Both the position numbers and the translations under genes were made by a program. Below are positions 16,963 through 25,433 of a stretch of DNA of 43,719 nucleotides, piece after piece (position 1 is the first letter of the stretch; each line of letters begins with the position of its first letter). Below the pieces are notes generated by a model, which ran no database searches, was not told the origin of the DNA, and saw nothing but the letters and a program-made list of their open reading frames with translations. Origin of the DNA: Corynebacterium spheniscorum (GTDB lineage Bacteria; Actinomycetota; Actinomycetes; Mycobacteriales; Mycobacteriaceae); the NCBI RefSeq assembly GCF_900113445.1, contig NZ_FOPJ01000018.1, positions 1-43,719 on the forward strand. The letters are read 5' to 3'.

Positions 16963-17673
16963 TTAGACGTTGGGGCCAGGCCGGAAGGTTCCCTCTGGGG
17001 TGATCACATAGTCCGTTTTTTGGTCATGTGCTTCGACCGGGATATCGGGGTGGACCTCGCCGGGGAAGAGCAAGGTGATCAAGGTGGGGCCGGGGTTGGG
17101 CAGGTAGCTTAAGGCGCGGTCATAGTAGCCGCCGCCTTGGCCGAGTCTGCGGCCTTGGGAATTAGTAGCTAAAGCCGGAACAATAATGAAATCCATTTTG
17201 GCTAAAAGTGCTGAGCTGAGGGGTTCAGATTCCTCGCATCGTGGTTCTGCGATTCCCATGGGGCCGGAAGTTAAGAAATCTTCACCACGATAGGGAGCCC
17301 ATCGAAGAACGCCGGCGGGGAGAGTAATGGGTAAAAACACTTCAATGTTTTGTTGCTCTGAAATCCAGGAACCGGTGGTGAGTGTTTCTATTAAGCGGCC
17401 ATGCCCGGGTTCGATGGCGGTGGGCATAAATGCGGCGACTTTGAGGTTGGTGGCATTAACGGGGGTGAGCTTTATGAGTAATTCATTCAACAAGTTCGCT
17501 AGTTGATCGTTCATGTGTGAACGTTCTAGTTCTGAGTAAGAACGCCTAGTATTCCGAATAAAAGATCGCCATAAGTTTTTGCGTTCGGATAATGATAAGT
17601 CCTGATAACCTGTGCTCAGGCTAGGGGCTATGTGGGAAAGGGAGGGGCCAGTTGGGTTCGTTGGGGAATGCAT
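16963..17673 (-). CDS. 5-formyltetrahydrofolate cyclo-ligase
   Basis: 236 residues. Converts 5-formyl-THF and ATP to 5,10-methenyl-THF, returning stored folate to the one-carbon pool. Motifs: an N-terminal helix with ERKNLWRSFIRNTRRSY and the C-terminal ATP/substrate loop GRRLGQGGGYYDRAL, diagnostic of the family. The first 25 residues before the usual start region are longer than normal. ATG 17673 has no good ribosome site, so the real start may be further in or the message leaderless. It diverges from galU; the two starts lie about 100 bases apart. Confidence 0.9.
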   Translation of the reverse strand: MHSPTNPTGPSLSHIAPSLSTGYQDLSLSERKNLWRSFIRNTRRSYSELERSHMNDQLANLLNELLIKLTPVNATNLKVAAFMPTAIEPGHGRLIETLTTGSWISEQQNIEVFLPITLPAGVLRWAPYRGEDFLTSGPMGIAEPRCEESEPLSSALLAKMDFIIVPALATNSQGRRLGQGGGYYDRALSYLPNPGPTLITLLFPGEVHPDIPVEAHDQKTDYVITPEGTFRPGPNV

Positions 17674-17759
17674 AAGCGCAGTCTAAAGCTAAGTTTTTTC
17701 GCTGGAGTAGGCGACATGCGCGCGTACCCCGTAGCTAAGGTTACGAAATGGTTACAGGG

Positions 17760-17765
17760 TAGGAT
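17760..17765 (+). promoter_or_regulatory. Probable -10 element of galU, suggesting a leaderless mRNA
   Basis: TAGGAT ends seven bases before the ATG at 17773. That places transcription start at or next to the start codon. No good -35 element is seen. Leaderless messages are common in corynebacteria. Alternatively AGGATGGGG acts as a ribosome site. Confidence 0.4.
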
Positions 17766-17772
17766 GGGGCGC

Positions 17773-18765
17773 ATGACTCAAAGCTCTCGACCTGACGCCG
17801 AACGCGTCGACTTGGCTTCCTCCGACGCCCCCCTTGACGCCGTGACCGCCGTCGTCGCCGTTCGAACCGTCGTGGTTCCCGCAGCGGGCCTAGGCACCCG
17901 ATTCCTCCCCGCCACCAAGACGGTGCCCAAAGAACTTCTTCCGGTGGTTGACCGCCCCGGCATTGAGATTATTGCCGAGGAAGCCGCCGAAGCTGGTGCA
18001 GAAAAGCTTGCTATTATTACGGCTCCCGGGAAAGCGGGAGTTTTGAAGCACTTCGGCGAATTCCCTGATCTTGAAGCCTTGCTTGGGGAACGCGGTAAAG
18101 ACGATCAATTAAAGAAGGTGCGTCGCGCCCGCGAAATTATTCGCCCTGTTGCCGTCACCCAGGACAAACCGCTGGGATTAGGGCATGCCGTAGGAATTGC
18201 GGAAAGTGTCTTAGATGATGACGAAGACGCCTTCGCGGTTATGCTCCCTGATGATCTGGTGCTGCCGACTGGTGTCTTAAGCAAGATGGCGGAAGTCCGC
18301 GCGAAGTTTGGTGGCTCTGTGCTGTGTGCTGTGGAAGTGCCGCGCAGCCAGGTATTTAACTATGGCGTGTTTGACTTGGACTTGAGCGAAGAGGCCAGCG
18401 AGGATTGCTATGCGATCCGCGGGATGGTGGAAAAGCCGGATCCAGAAGAAGCGCCCTCTAATTTTGTGGCGACTGGCCGCTATTTATTAGACCGCAAAAT
18501 TTTTGATGCTCTGCGTCGCATCACCCCAGGCAAGGGTGGGGAATTGCAGCTCACCGATGCTATTGCTTTGCTCTTAGAAGAAGGCCATCCGGTGCATATT
18601 GTGGTGCACCGTGGCAAGCGCCATGACCTGGGTAACCCCGGTGGTTATATTCCTGCGTGTGTGGACTTTGGGTTGCACCATGACACCTATGGGCCGCACC
18701 TGTATGAGGCCTTGTCGGAACTGCTGAAGGAATATGAAGCCGAGCATCCTGAGGTGAAGAAGTAG
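17773..18765 (+). CDS. galU: UTP-glucose-1-phosphate uridylyltransferase GalU
   Basis: 330 residues. Makes UDP-glucose from UTP and glucose-1-phosphate, feeding trehalose, glycan and cell-envelope synthesis. Motifs: VVPAAGLGTRFLPATKTVPKELLPV (nucleotide loop and catalytic Lys), QDKPLGLGHAV, MLPDDLVL, the VEKP motif and GKGGELQLTDAI. The first 37 residues precede the usual start of the fold. Start chosen at ATG 17773, where both a -10 element and AGGATGGGG fit; the frame can be read back to 17632 but crosses the divergent promoter. It begins the galU-glp-rimJ-glpR group. Confidence 0.95.
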   Translation: MTQSSRPDAERVDLASSDAPLDAVTAVVAVRTVVVPAAGLGTRFLPATKTVPKELLPVVDRPGIEIIAEEAAEAGAEKLAIITAPGKAGVLKHFGEFPDLEALLGERGKDDQLKKVRRAREIIRPVAVTQDKPLGLGHAVGIAESVLDDDEDAFAVMLPDDLVLPTGVLSKMAEVRAKFGGSVLCAVEVPRSQVFNYGVFDLDLSEEASEDCYAIRGMVEKPDPEEAPSNFVATGRYLLDRKIFDALRRITPGKGGELQLTDAIALLLEEGHPVHIVVHRGKRHDLGNPGGYIPACVDFGLHHDTYGPHLYEALSELLKEYEAEHPEVKK

Positions 18766-18864
18766 GACGCGCGCGTGGCGTAATGTGCTTGGGCTTCACC
18801 CGGGCTTTATGGTGGTAAGTGGCCGCGGGCACCGCCCTACATAGCCGCGAGAAAGGAAGCGCAG

Positions 18865-20142
18865 ATGCGATCGGTGGAGGAGCAACTCGCTTTAGTCACT
18901 GACTCTGCAGTCACCCCAGAACCCGTACGCATTGCGATTGCTGATGCTTTGGGGTTGATGTGTGCAGAGGAAGTGCAAGCGCATCGAGCACTTCCAGGAT
19001 TCCCGCAGGCCGCGGTGGATGGCTATGCGGTGCGCGCAGTTGATGTTGGTGGGGAACAGGGCCTAGGGGGAGCCCGGAATCAGCATCGGGAACCCAGCAC
19101 CGAAACCACGGGAATGTCTTTGCCGGTAGTGGGAGAAGTAACTGCTGGTTCCCAACAACCTTTACGTTTGCAGCCACGCCAGGCAGTGCGGGTGCATACC
19201 GGGGCGGCCTTGCCGACCTTGGCGGATGCGGTATTGCCTTTGGGGTGGACTGATCGTGGCCGGAAGCGAGTGGTTCCGGAAAAGCCCGTGCGCTCCGGGG
19301 ACTTTGTGCGTCGCATTGGCGATGATATTCAGCCCGGTGACGTGGCGGTGAGTGCCGGTGCAGTGCTTGGGCCAGCACAGATTGGCTTATTAGCTGCGGT
19401 GGGACGCTCGAAGGTATTGGTGTACCCACGGCCCCGGCTATCGGTAATTTCTGTGGGGGCGGAGCTGGTCGACATTGATCGCGAGCCCGGTTTGGGCCAG
19501 GTTTTTGATGTGAACTCCTATGCCCTAGCAGCAGCTGGCCGTGAGGCGGGGGCGGATGTGCATAGGTTCGGTATTGCAGCCGGTGAGAAGCGCCGCTTGC
19601 ATGACATTATTGAAGGCCAATTACTGCGCAGTGAGATCATTGTGATCTCTGGTGCGGTGGGTGGTTCTGGTTCTGCTTTGATCCGGGAAGTAATTGATGA
19701 CTTTGGTGGGGTGGATACCACGCGCGTGGCAATGCACCCTGGATCAGTGCAAGGTTTTGGGCGGCTAGGCCCCGATAAGATTCCGGTGTTTTTGCTTCCG
19801 GCGAATCCGGTATCGGCATTGGTGACCTTTGAGGTGTTTATCCGCCCGCTGATTCGGTTGAGTTTGGGCAAGCGCAATGCGCATCGCCGTCGGGTGCGGG
19901 CCAGGGTGATTAATCACTTGAGTTCACGCGCCGGGCGATGTGGGTTTATTCGTGCACGCTTGATGCGTGATGCCCAAACCCATGATTATTTGGTGGAAGG
20001 TTTAGGTGGCCCGGTGGGTGCACCGGCGCACCTATTGGCGGGATTATCTGATGCCAATGCCATGATCCGGGTGCCGGAGGATATTACTGATATTCGTCCC
20101 GGGGACGTGGTTGAGGTCATGTTCTTATCGCAGAACAGCTGA
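18865..20142 (+). CDS. glp: Glp, gephyrin-like MoeA-family protein
   Basis: 425-residue MoeA-fold protein. Seen: domains I-II with LPGFPQAAVDGYAVRA and VRVHTGAALP, the central MoCF_biosynth domain with LSVISVGAELVD, ISGAVGGSGSALIREV and LLPANPVSALVTFEVF, then the C-terminal beta domain (about 345-420). The family inserts molybdenum into the cofactor. However, the gene at this position (galU-moeA1-rimJ-glpR) is the gephyrin-like protein shown in C. glutamicum to bind FtsZ and a membrane receptor at the septum. The divisome role is transferred from that work by synteny. ATG 18865 has GAAAGGAAG upstream. Its TGA overlaps the rimJ ATG. Confidence 0.88.
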   Translation: MRSVEEQLALVTDSAVTPEPVRIAIADALGLMCAEEVQAHRALPGFPQAAVDGYAVRAVDVGGEQGLGGARNQHREPSTETTGMSLPVVGEVTAGSQQPLRLQPRQAVRVHTGAALPTLADAVLPLGWTDRGRKRVVPEKPVRSGDFVRRIGDDIQPGDVAVSAGAVLGPAQIGLLAAVGRSKVLVYPRPRLSVISVGAELVDIDREPGLGQVFDVNSYALAAAGREAGADVHRFGIAAGEKRRLHDIIEGQLLRSEIIVISGAVGGSGSALIREVIDDFGGVDTTRVAMHPGSVQGFGRLGPDKIPVFLLPANPVSALVTFEVFIRPLIRLSLGKRNAHRRRVRARVINHLSSRAGRCGFIRARLMRDAQTHDYLVEGLGGPVGAPAHLLAGLSDANAMIRVPEDITDIRPGDVVEVMFLSQNS

Positions 20143-20927
20143 TGATGAAGTTTTTCGCCGGCAAAGAAGAGGCTCTTAGTCCGGCTATTCGCGAGCACAG
20201 CAAAAGGGTGCGGCATGCCCTAACCGACGGAGACCCGCAGAGCTTGCCTCGTTCGCGCCACGAACTCGGGAAAGCGCTGCACCTTGGTGCACCACATCCT
20301 TTGCATCCGGGCTGGCCGGAAAGTACTCCGGCGTTGCGCTTGCGGGATGGGGCGGTGGTGCGTTTGCGGCCGATTCAAAAAAGCGATGGGGCGGCGTGGA
20401 TAACGCAGCGCCTGAAGGATGAGGGCGTGTTGCGCAGCGTGGAGCCGACGGTGGCGAACTCGTGGCGGGAGACGCATTCGCCGCGTGGGTGGCGGTTGAT
20501 GTATGCGACGATGCGTCATTTGGCGAAGCATGGGGAAGTGGTGCCGCTGGCGATTGAGTTGGATGGGCGTTTTGTTGGGCAGTTGACTTTGGGTGGGATT
20601 CATCATGGGACGGCTTCGGAATGTTGGATTGGGTATTGGGTGTATTCGGCTTATGCCGGGCGGGGGATTGCGACGGCGGCGTGTGCCTTGGGGACGGATC
20701 ATGCGTTGATGCGGGTAGGGATTCATCGGATTACGGCGACGTATTTGCCGGATAATCCGGCAAGTCAGGCGGTGTTGCAGCGCTGTGGGTATCGGCATGA
20801 GGGGTATTTGCGGAAGAACTTGCATATTGATGGTCGTTGGCGGGACCATAATTTAATGGCCTTGGTGGCAGAGGATTATCCCGATAGTGCGGCCCTGCGG
20901 CTGCGGCGGGTGGGGTATTTCCGTTAG
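20142..20927 (+). CDS. rimJ: RimJ/RimL-type GNAT N-acetyltransferase
   Basis: 261 residues. Likely acetylates the N-terminal amine of a protein such as a ribosomal protein, using acetyl-CoA. The GNAT core (about 65-245) shows VVRLRPIQKSD, the pantetheine-binding YAGRGIATAAC loop and the NPASQAVLQRCGYRHEGYLR end typical of RimJ/RimL. The first 60 residues form a charged extension. Two ATG codons stand in a row and the first overlaps the glp stop (TGATG), so translation is coupled. The substrate is unknown; the location beside glp and glpR raises the possibility of a divisome substrate. Confidence 0.85.
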   Translation: MMKFFAGKEEALSPAIREHSKRVRHALTDGDPQSLPRSRHELGKALHLGAPHPLHPGWPESTPALRLRDGAVVRLRPIQKSDGAAWITQRLKDEGVLRSVEPTVANSWRETHSPRGWRLMYATMRHLAKHGEVVPLAIELDGRFVGQLTLGGIHHGTASECWIGYWVYSAYAGRGIATAACALGTDHALMRVGIHRITATYLPDNPASQAVLQRCGYRHEGYLRKNLHIDGRWRDHNLMALVAEDYPDSAALRLRRVGYFR

Positions 20928-21061
20928 CTTGGATGCGTTAGCTCGGCACGGGAGTTTTGGGCGTTAGCTTGGGCGTGGCAGCTGAATAAGTGCGGCGGTT
21001 CGGGATACTCTGGGCACTTGAAGTAGCTCCTCAAGCAGTGTGGGAAGGTGTGATCCGGACT

Positions 21062-22150
21062 ATGCCCGGTGGCCTCGTTATCATTTTGATCATCGTGGTC
21101 TGGCTCTTTGTGCTAGCTCCACTGCTTTTGCGTGGTCAAAAGCCGATTTCGCGAGCTGGTGATGCCTTTGAGGACACCCGTGTGCTCTATGAGGGTGGTT
21201 CCGGTGAGCTGCAGCCGCGGCGGCGCCCCAAGGTGATGCCCAGCGATATTCGCCGGCATGAGGATGAGCCCCACGACAACATTGAGGTGGTTGATGACAC
21301 CGATGTATTGCTTGAGGAAGTAGAAGGACGCACCTTAAATATGGAGGGCCTGCGCCGCGGGTTCTTTAGCCGCGCTGCGCGGGAAGAGGAAGCACCGGAG
21401 GTGATTGAGGGGGCGGTGGTGCATGAGTTAGAGCCCGCCGAGGAACCTGAACCTGAGGTTGTGCACCTGGATGAGTGGGATGAAGAGCTGCCCGCCTATG
21501 AGGTTGATAGCTGGACCACCACCCCGGAGGATCTGCTCTATGAGACGGAATCTTCGCACCTATCTTTGGTGAGTGAGGTGCAAGAGGAACCGGAAGAAGC
21601 TGAGGTGGTTTCGGAGGGTTCTGAGGCGGCGGATACTTCGGAGACTGCTGAAGCTTCGGAAGTTGAGCTGACGGAAGAAGAAATCGAGTTTGCTCGCAGC
21701 CGCCGCGGCCGTGGTGGGTATGACCCCGAAGCTGATGCGCGAAGCTCTGCGGACCGTTATGAGCGCCGTCGCCGCACCTTGTTGATTTTGGCGGTGTTGC
21801 TGGCGGTGACCTTGGCAGTGGGGCTGATCTTTGGTGGTTGGGCGTGGTCCGCCCCGGTGGTGGCCTGTGTGCTGACTGTGGCCTATCTCTTTGCGCTGCG
21901 CCACCAGGTGCGGGCAGAGCAAGCATTACGTGCTCGCCGCGTGGCGCAGCTGCGTCGGGCGCGCTTGGGTGTGCGTTCGGTGCGCGATGAGGAATTGCAG
22001 ATCCCACGCCAGCTACGGCACCCCGGTGCGGTAGTGGTGGAGCTTGATGATGAGAGCCCCGATTTTGTGAACCTGCCGGAGATGGTGTGGAACCCGGAGC
22101 ATGATGCTGGCGGGGATCTTGTAGACATTAGCGGCCGCCGCGCCGGGTAG
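21062..22150 (+). CDS. glpR: GlpR, membrane receptor for Glp in the divisome (SepX-like)
   Basis: 362 residues. An N-terminal membrane helix (GGLVIILIIVVWLFVLAPLLLRG) is followed by a long, strongly acidic, low-complexity cytoplasmic region (about 30-245). Next comes a double membrane segment about 262-305 and a basic then mixed C-terminal tail. This matches GlpR of C. glutamicum, Rv0996 and streptomycete SepX in layout and position. GlpR holds Glp, and through it FtsZ, at the membrane. Start: ATG 21062 gives the usual short N-terminus; GTG 21050 is possible, while the frame back to 20990 adds residues with no ribosome site. It ends 76 bases before a tRNA gene. Confidence 0.85.
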   Translation: MPGGLVIILIIVVWLFVLAPLLLRGQKPISRAGDAFEDTRVLYEGGSGELQPRRRPKVMPSDIRRHEDEPHDNIEVVDDTDVLLEEVEGRTLNMEGLRRGFFSRAAREEEAPEVIEGAVVHELEPAEEPEPEVVHLDEWDEELPAYEVDSWTTTPEDLLYETESSHLSLVSEVQEEPEEAEVVSEGSEAADTSETAEASEVELTEEEIEFARSRRGRGGYDPEADARSSADRYERRRRTLLILAVLLAVTLAVGLIFGGWAWSAPVVACVLTVAYLFALRHQVRAEQALRARRVAQLRRARLGVRSVRDEELQIPRQLRHPGAVVVELDDESPDFVNLPEMVWNPEHDAGGDLVDISGRRAG

Positions 22151-22226
22151 TGCTGGGGGGTGTGCAGGGTAGTGTGCTGCGGATTTTCGGAAGCATCGTC
22201 GGTACGCTAAACTAGTCTGCGCACTA

Positions 22227-22299
22227 GGGGCTATAGCTCAGTTGGTAGAGCGTTGCGTTCGCAATGCAAAGGTCACGGGTTCGATTCCCGTTAGCTCCA
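22227..22299 (+). tRNA. tRNA-Ala (anticodon CGC)
   Basis: 73 bases. Acceptor stem GGGGCTA / TAGCTCC, D arm with AGCTCAGTTGGTAGAGC, anticodon stem TTGCG / TGCAA around loop TTCGCAA (anticodon CGC, decoding GCG), and T arm ACGGGTTCGATTCCCGT. The CCA end is not encoded. It marks the right end of the conserved galU-glpR block. Confidence 0.95.
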
Positions 22300-22750
22300 C
22301 AAAGTAAAAGAGAATCTGCAGGTCAGGGGCCTAAAATGAGGCCCGGCTAGCTGGTGTGTGCCACGTACGTGACGAGGGGGGAAATTAGTTCGCTTGGGGG
22401 TTGTTCATCTAGTGTGATGGGCTGCGCACTGCGGAGAATGGCACTAGGGGAGGGGAGAGCGTGGTTGTTGCCTCCCAGCGGCCTTCTTAGGCTCTTCGGA
22501 TCCTGGCGAGGAGGTGTGATCAAGGTGTTCCCGGGCTACCGAAGGCCTTGGAGGCATCAAGGACACGCGACGCTGTTTTATCTAGGCAATGATCACCCCG
22601 TCGAAGTGGCCTCCTCGGTGATATCTCGGTAGCCTCAGCGGTAGTGAAGATTGTTTTTGTTTATTGCTCTCACTCTAAGCACGAACTACCTTCACCCCCT
22701 TTTATGCATGGCACCCCGCTAGAATCCAAAGACCCGGTTCGCAGTCAGCC
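22300..22750. other. Gene-free stretch after the tRNA
   Basis: 451 bases in which I find no credible gene. An open plus-strand frame at 22354-22632 has no ribosome site and no protein-like composition. If the AbiEi-like gene to the right once had a toxin partner downstream, it would lie here on the minus strand, but only short, stop-interrupted frames remain. Confidence 0.5.
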
Positions 22751-23341
22751 TCACAGCAAAACCGCTAAATACTGGCCAACCACTCCACGGATTCCCAGTT
22801 CCTTTGCGTAGGAATCGAGCAGGTCTAATTGCTTATCGCCCCGGCGCACATAACTCTGCAACGCGGCGGAAAATACTTGCAGATCAATCTTGGAGCGCGA
22901 GCGAACGATGTCACAAACGGTGCGTTCCAAGTCATAGCACGGTACTTTGTGGCCATCGGGAGTAGTCACTGTGGCCCTACCCATGCCAAGTAATCCGGGC
23001 TTTATATGGAAGACATGAAATCCGCGCTCGCGCAAAGTTGAGGCATTGTAGCCGGATGTGACCGTGAGTGACAGAGTTGCCGGCTCTCGATCGCTCAGTG
23101 AATGCATAAGTAACGCTGACTTATGGGAGAAAACCGCTCGTGGCCAGCGCAGCGAGGCCAACCACATTTCATCGTGCCATCCATCAGGGTCGACATAAAC
23201 ACCTTTGGAAACGCGTTGCAATCCACGAGCGCGGGCAAAGGCATAGATGGTAGGAGCGCTAATGCCCAACTTGCTAGCGGCAGATACGCACAACACTCCA
23301 TCGTTTGATTCAGAAAATTCTTAAAGCAAACCCTGAGCCAT
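22751..23341 (-). pseudogene. AbiEi-type antitoxin/regulator with a stop at codon 7
   Basis: On the minus strand a textbook ribosome site (AAAGGAGG) precedes ATG 23341. That frame reads MAQGLL, then TAA at 23321-23323, then continues open for 190 codons to 22751. The downstream part looks like an AbiEi-type protein: an N-terminal winged helix (VLCVSAASKLGISAPTIYAF), GLQRVSKGVYVDPDGW, RAVFSHKSALLMHSLSD and CYDLERTVCDIVRSR. Without the stop it would be a normal antitoxin of about 196 residues. Translation could restart at GTG 23296, but this would cut into the winged helix. No AbiEii-type toxin follows, so the gene is probably a decaying orphan. Confidence 0.7.
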
Positions 23342-23539
23342 TGCCGACCTCCTTTACGTTCACGCTCATGCTAGGCGCAATATAAGCGTCACCGTAAAGA
23401 TCGCTGGATGCTCCGCGCCTGCACCCAGCGGGCCCTGTGTGTTATTCGCTGGTACTTCCCCCGGTGTTGTTGGGCCGCGAATTTATCGTAACTGCCCTGC
23501 TAGACGAGCTCTTCGCGGTGATGTCGAGCGCTGCTCCGC

Positions 23540-24346
23540 CTAGTGCCCCTTTAACCCCATAGTCAGCTCTGCGAAGAACTCCGATAGCTCTGCTGGCTGT
23601 TGATGTCCCATCCCTTCGACGAGGTGGAACTCAGCACCTGTGATTCCTGCTGCGAGTTCACCTCCGAATCGGGGCGGAATGATGGGATCCTCGCTGCCGT
23701 GCACCACGACTGTTGGCACAGCTATCTCCGGTAGACGATCCGCCCACGGCTCGGTGGCTTCCATGGCGCGGCGTTGGTGCTCCCAGCCTTCCCAGCTCAC
23801 TCCGCGGTCCCACATGTGCTCGGCTAGCTTTCGGATTTCATCGGGGTACATCGGATAACGTGACCCGACAATCCGGGGTAGTTCCTTTAGTTCGTAGTCA
23901 ATGAACCCTTGACGATCAGAAAAGGGTGCCGGAGTAGCTGCTCTGGGAATTCGCTGCTCGGATGAAGCAAACGTATAGAAAAGCCCCAAACCCGCCACAT
24001 CTTCAGGATGGTTCAGTGCCAGTAGCTGCGCGATGGCCCCACCCATGGAACGCCCAGTAATAATTGCCGGGCCTCCCAGGTACGCGATGAGCTGGTGGAT
24101 ATCTTCAGCCATGTCCGCCAAGGTGTAATCCTCAACTGCCCGAAAAGACCTACCAACATCGCGATTATCCACGCGCACCACCTGCATACCAGCCGCTAGC
24201 AGGGCATTCAGATAAGCATCCGGCACCGAGAGCAATTGCGCGCGATGCCCCTCCAAATGAACAACCAGTGGGGCAGAGGGATCACCTTGGCGGGTGATGC
24301 ACAACTCCCCACCAGCGATTGAGACCAATTGCTCTTTGCTCATCAT
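23540..24346 (-). CDS. Alpha/beta-hydrolase
   Basis: 268 residues with a complete alpha/beta-hydrolase fold: the N-terminal strand LVVHLEGHRAQ, DNRDVGRS, nucleophile elbow GRSMGG (Ser about 129), the acid in HGSEDPIIPP and the catalytic His in VEGMGHQQP. Such proteins hydrolyse esters, lactones or related bonds; the substrate cannot be read. No signal peptide is seen. It follows the XRE regulator gene by 14 bases, with AGGGGCAGATG before the start, so it is probably the last gene of the ABC-transporter operon. Confidence 0.85.
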   Translation of the reverse strand: MMSKEQLVSIAGGELCITRQGDPSAPLVVHLEGHRAQLLSVPDAYLNALLAAGMQVVRVDNRDVGRSFRAVEDYTLADMAEDIHQLIAYLGGPAIITGRSMGGAIAQLLALNHPEDVAGLGLFYTFASSEQRIPRAATPAPFSDRQGFIDYELKELPRIVGSRYPMYPDEIRKLAEHMWDRGVSWEGWEHQRRAMEATEPWADRLPEIAVPTVVVHGSEDPIIPPRFGGELAAGITGAEFHLVEGMGHQQPAELSEFFAELTMGLKGH

Positions 24347-24360
24347 CTGCCCCTCAGTGC

Positions 24361-24585
24361 CTAAATCAGTGGCGGGAATTCTTCCAGGGAGAAGAGCTTT
24401 TCCACCGGGACTTCGAAGAAAGCGGCAATACGCAAAGCCAGCGCTAAAGAGGGGGCGTATTCCCCGCGCTCTAAATAACCAATGGTCTGATAGTGCACAC
24501 CAAGGACTTCAGCAAGCTCGCGGCGTGAGACTTTTCGGTCAGCACGCAGCACCGCAATGCGATTGTGGACCTTATCTTCTGCCAT
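24361..24585 (-). CDS. Small XRE-family transcriptional regulator
   Basis: 74 residues, almost only a helix-turn-helix domain: RIAVLRADRKVSRRELAEVLGVHYQTIGYLERGEYAPSLALALRIAAFF with the family's usual end. Such mini-regulators (YozG/Cro type) often sit next to ABC exporters. The start overlaps the permease stop (TAATG), so it is made together with the transporter. It probably controls the operon through the inverted repeat on the promoter at 26355-26370; this is inference from position. Confidence 0.88.
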   Translation of the reverse strand: MAEDKVHNRIAVLRADRKVSRRELAEVLGVHYQTIGYLERGEYAPSLALALRIAAFFEVPVEKLFSLEEFPPLI

Positions 24586-25433
24586 TAAATTCCTGCTTGT
24601 GTGCGTACCGTTGCCTGGATTTTCTCCAATGAGGAGATCGACTGCTTCTTCAAACTCGTATTGACCAATAGTATCGCGAGAATAAACCCGCCAATCATCC
24701 AGGCAACGAGGATCAATACTGCCAGCCCAAGGTTAAAGGAACCCGTTACTTCATTCACCCCGTATTCCGCTGGCAACATAATGGCTCGCGCCAAATGTCC
24801 GCCCCAATAAAAGGGCATGATTTTTTGGATTGTTTGGAGCCACCCAGGCAGCATATCCAGGGGGAAAGGACCACCTGAGGTAGCTAGTAGCGCCATCCAC
24901 CCAAGGGTAGCGAGCAACATGGAATACGTCCCACGCACCACGGTTCCCACAATGAATCCCAGTGGCGCACAGGCCAGGATGATCAGGATGAGTGCAGCAA
25001 TGGATTGCACTACCTGCGGGGTGCTCAGCGCTGCGGTAGGCAAGATGAATTGCCCACCGATGAGCAACAACAGCAACATGAAGACCACGAGCAGCGACGC
25101 GCTGAGAGTCTTGGCTAAGGCCCACACCACAGAAGCATATGGGAGAGTACGGATCCGCAGCAGGTTGCCGGAGATGCGCTCGGAATACATCTCGCTCATG
25201 ATTTGCATACCCACCATGCCGGCGAAACCACCGAACATACCTGCTAACAAAGAAGCTGGACTAAAAACAGCGAGCGATTCTGGGTTATCGACGAATTTAC
25301 TTGCCGCGAGCACGACGAGATTAAAAACTGCAGGCGTAATCAGTGTTGCGATTAACCCAAGGCCAATCAGGTTGGGGCGAAGGTCAGCCCAGAATTGGAT
25401 GCGCGTTGCGCGCAGGAGGGCAGAGACTTTCAT
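24585..25433 (-). CDS. ABC-2 type transporter permease
   Basis: 282 residues with about six hydrophobic segments (about 20-45, 60-85, 105-130, 140-165, 170-192 and 240-262). The layout is that of ABC-2 permeases: an initial cytoplasmic helix, a long loop with MYSERISGNLLRIRTLP after the second segment, and a charged C-terminal tail. It forms the membrane channel of an exporter with the ATPase encoded just upstream (ATGA overlap). Substrate unknown; small XRE-linked exporters of this kind often handle peptides or drugs. Confidence 0.88.
   Translation of the reverse strand: MKVSALLRATRIQFWADLRPNLIGLGLIATLITPAVFNLVVLAASKFVDNPESLAVFSPASLLAGMFGGFAGMVGMQIMSEMYSERISGNLLRIRTLPYASVVWALAKTLSASLLVVFMLLLLLIGGQFILPTAALSTPQVVQSIAALILIILACAPLGFIVGTVVRGTYSMLLATLGWMALLATSGGPFPLDMLPGWLQTIQKIMPFYWGGHLARAIMLPAEYGVNEVTGSFNLGLAVLILVAWMIGGFILAILLVNTSLKKQSISSLEKIQATVRTQAGI

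Noticed and set aside
17632..17772. Upstream in-frame extension of galU.
   Set aside because: It covers the divergent promoter and the start of the cyclo-ligase gene, and lacks a ribosome site.
22354..22632. Open plus-strand frame of 92 codons after the tRNA.
   Set aside because: No ribosome site and no protein-like pattern.
22300..22750. Remnant of an AbiEii toxin gene downstream of the AbiEi-like gene.
   Set aside because: Only short stop-interrupted frames; none shows the nucleotidyltransferase motif.
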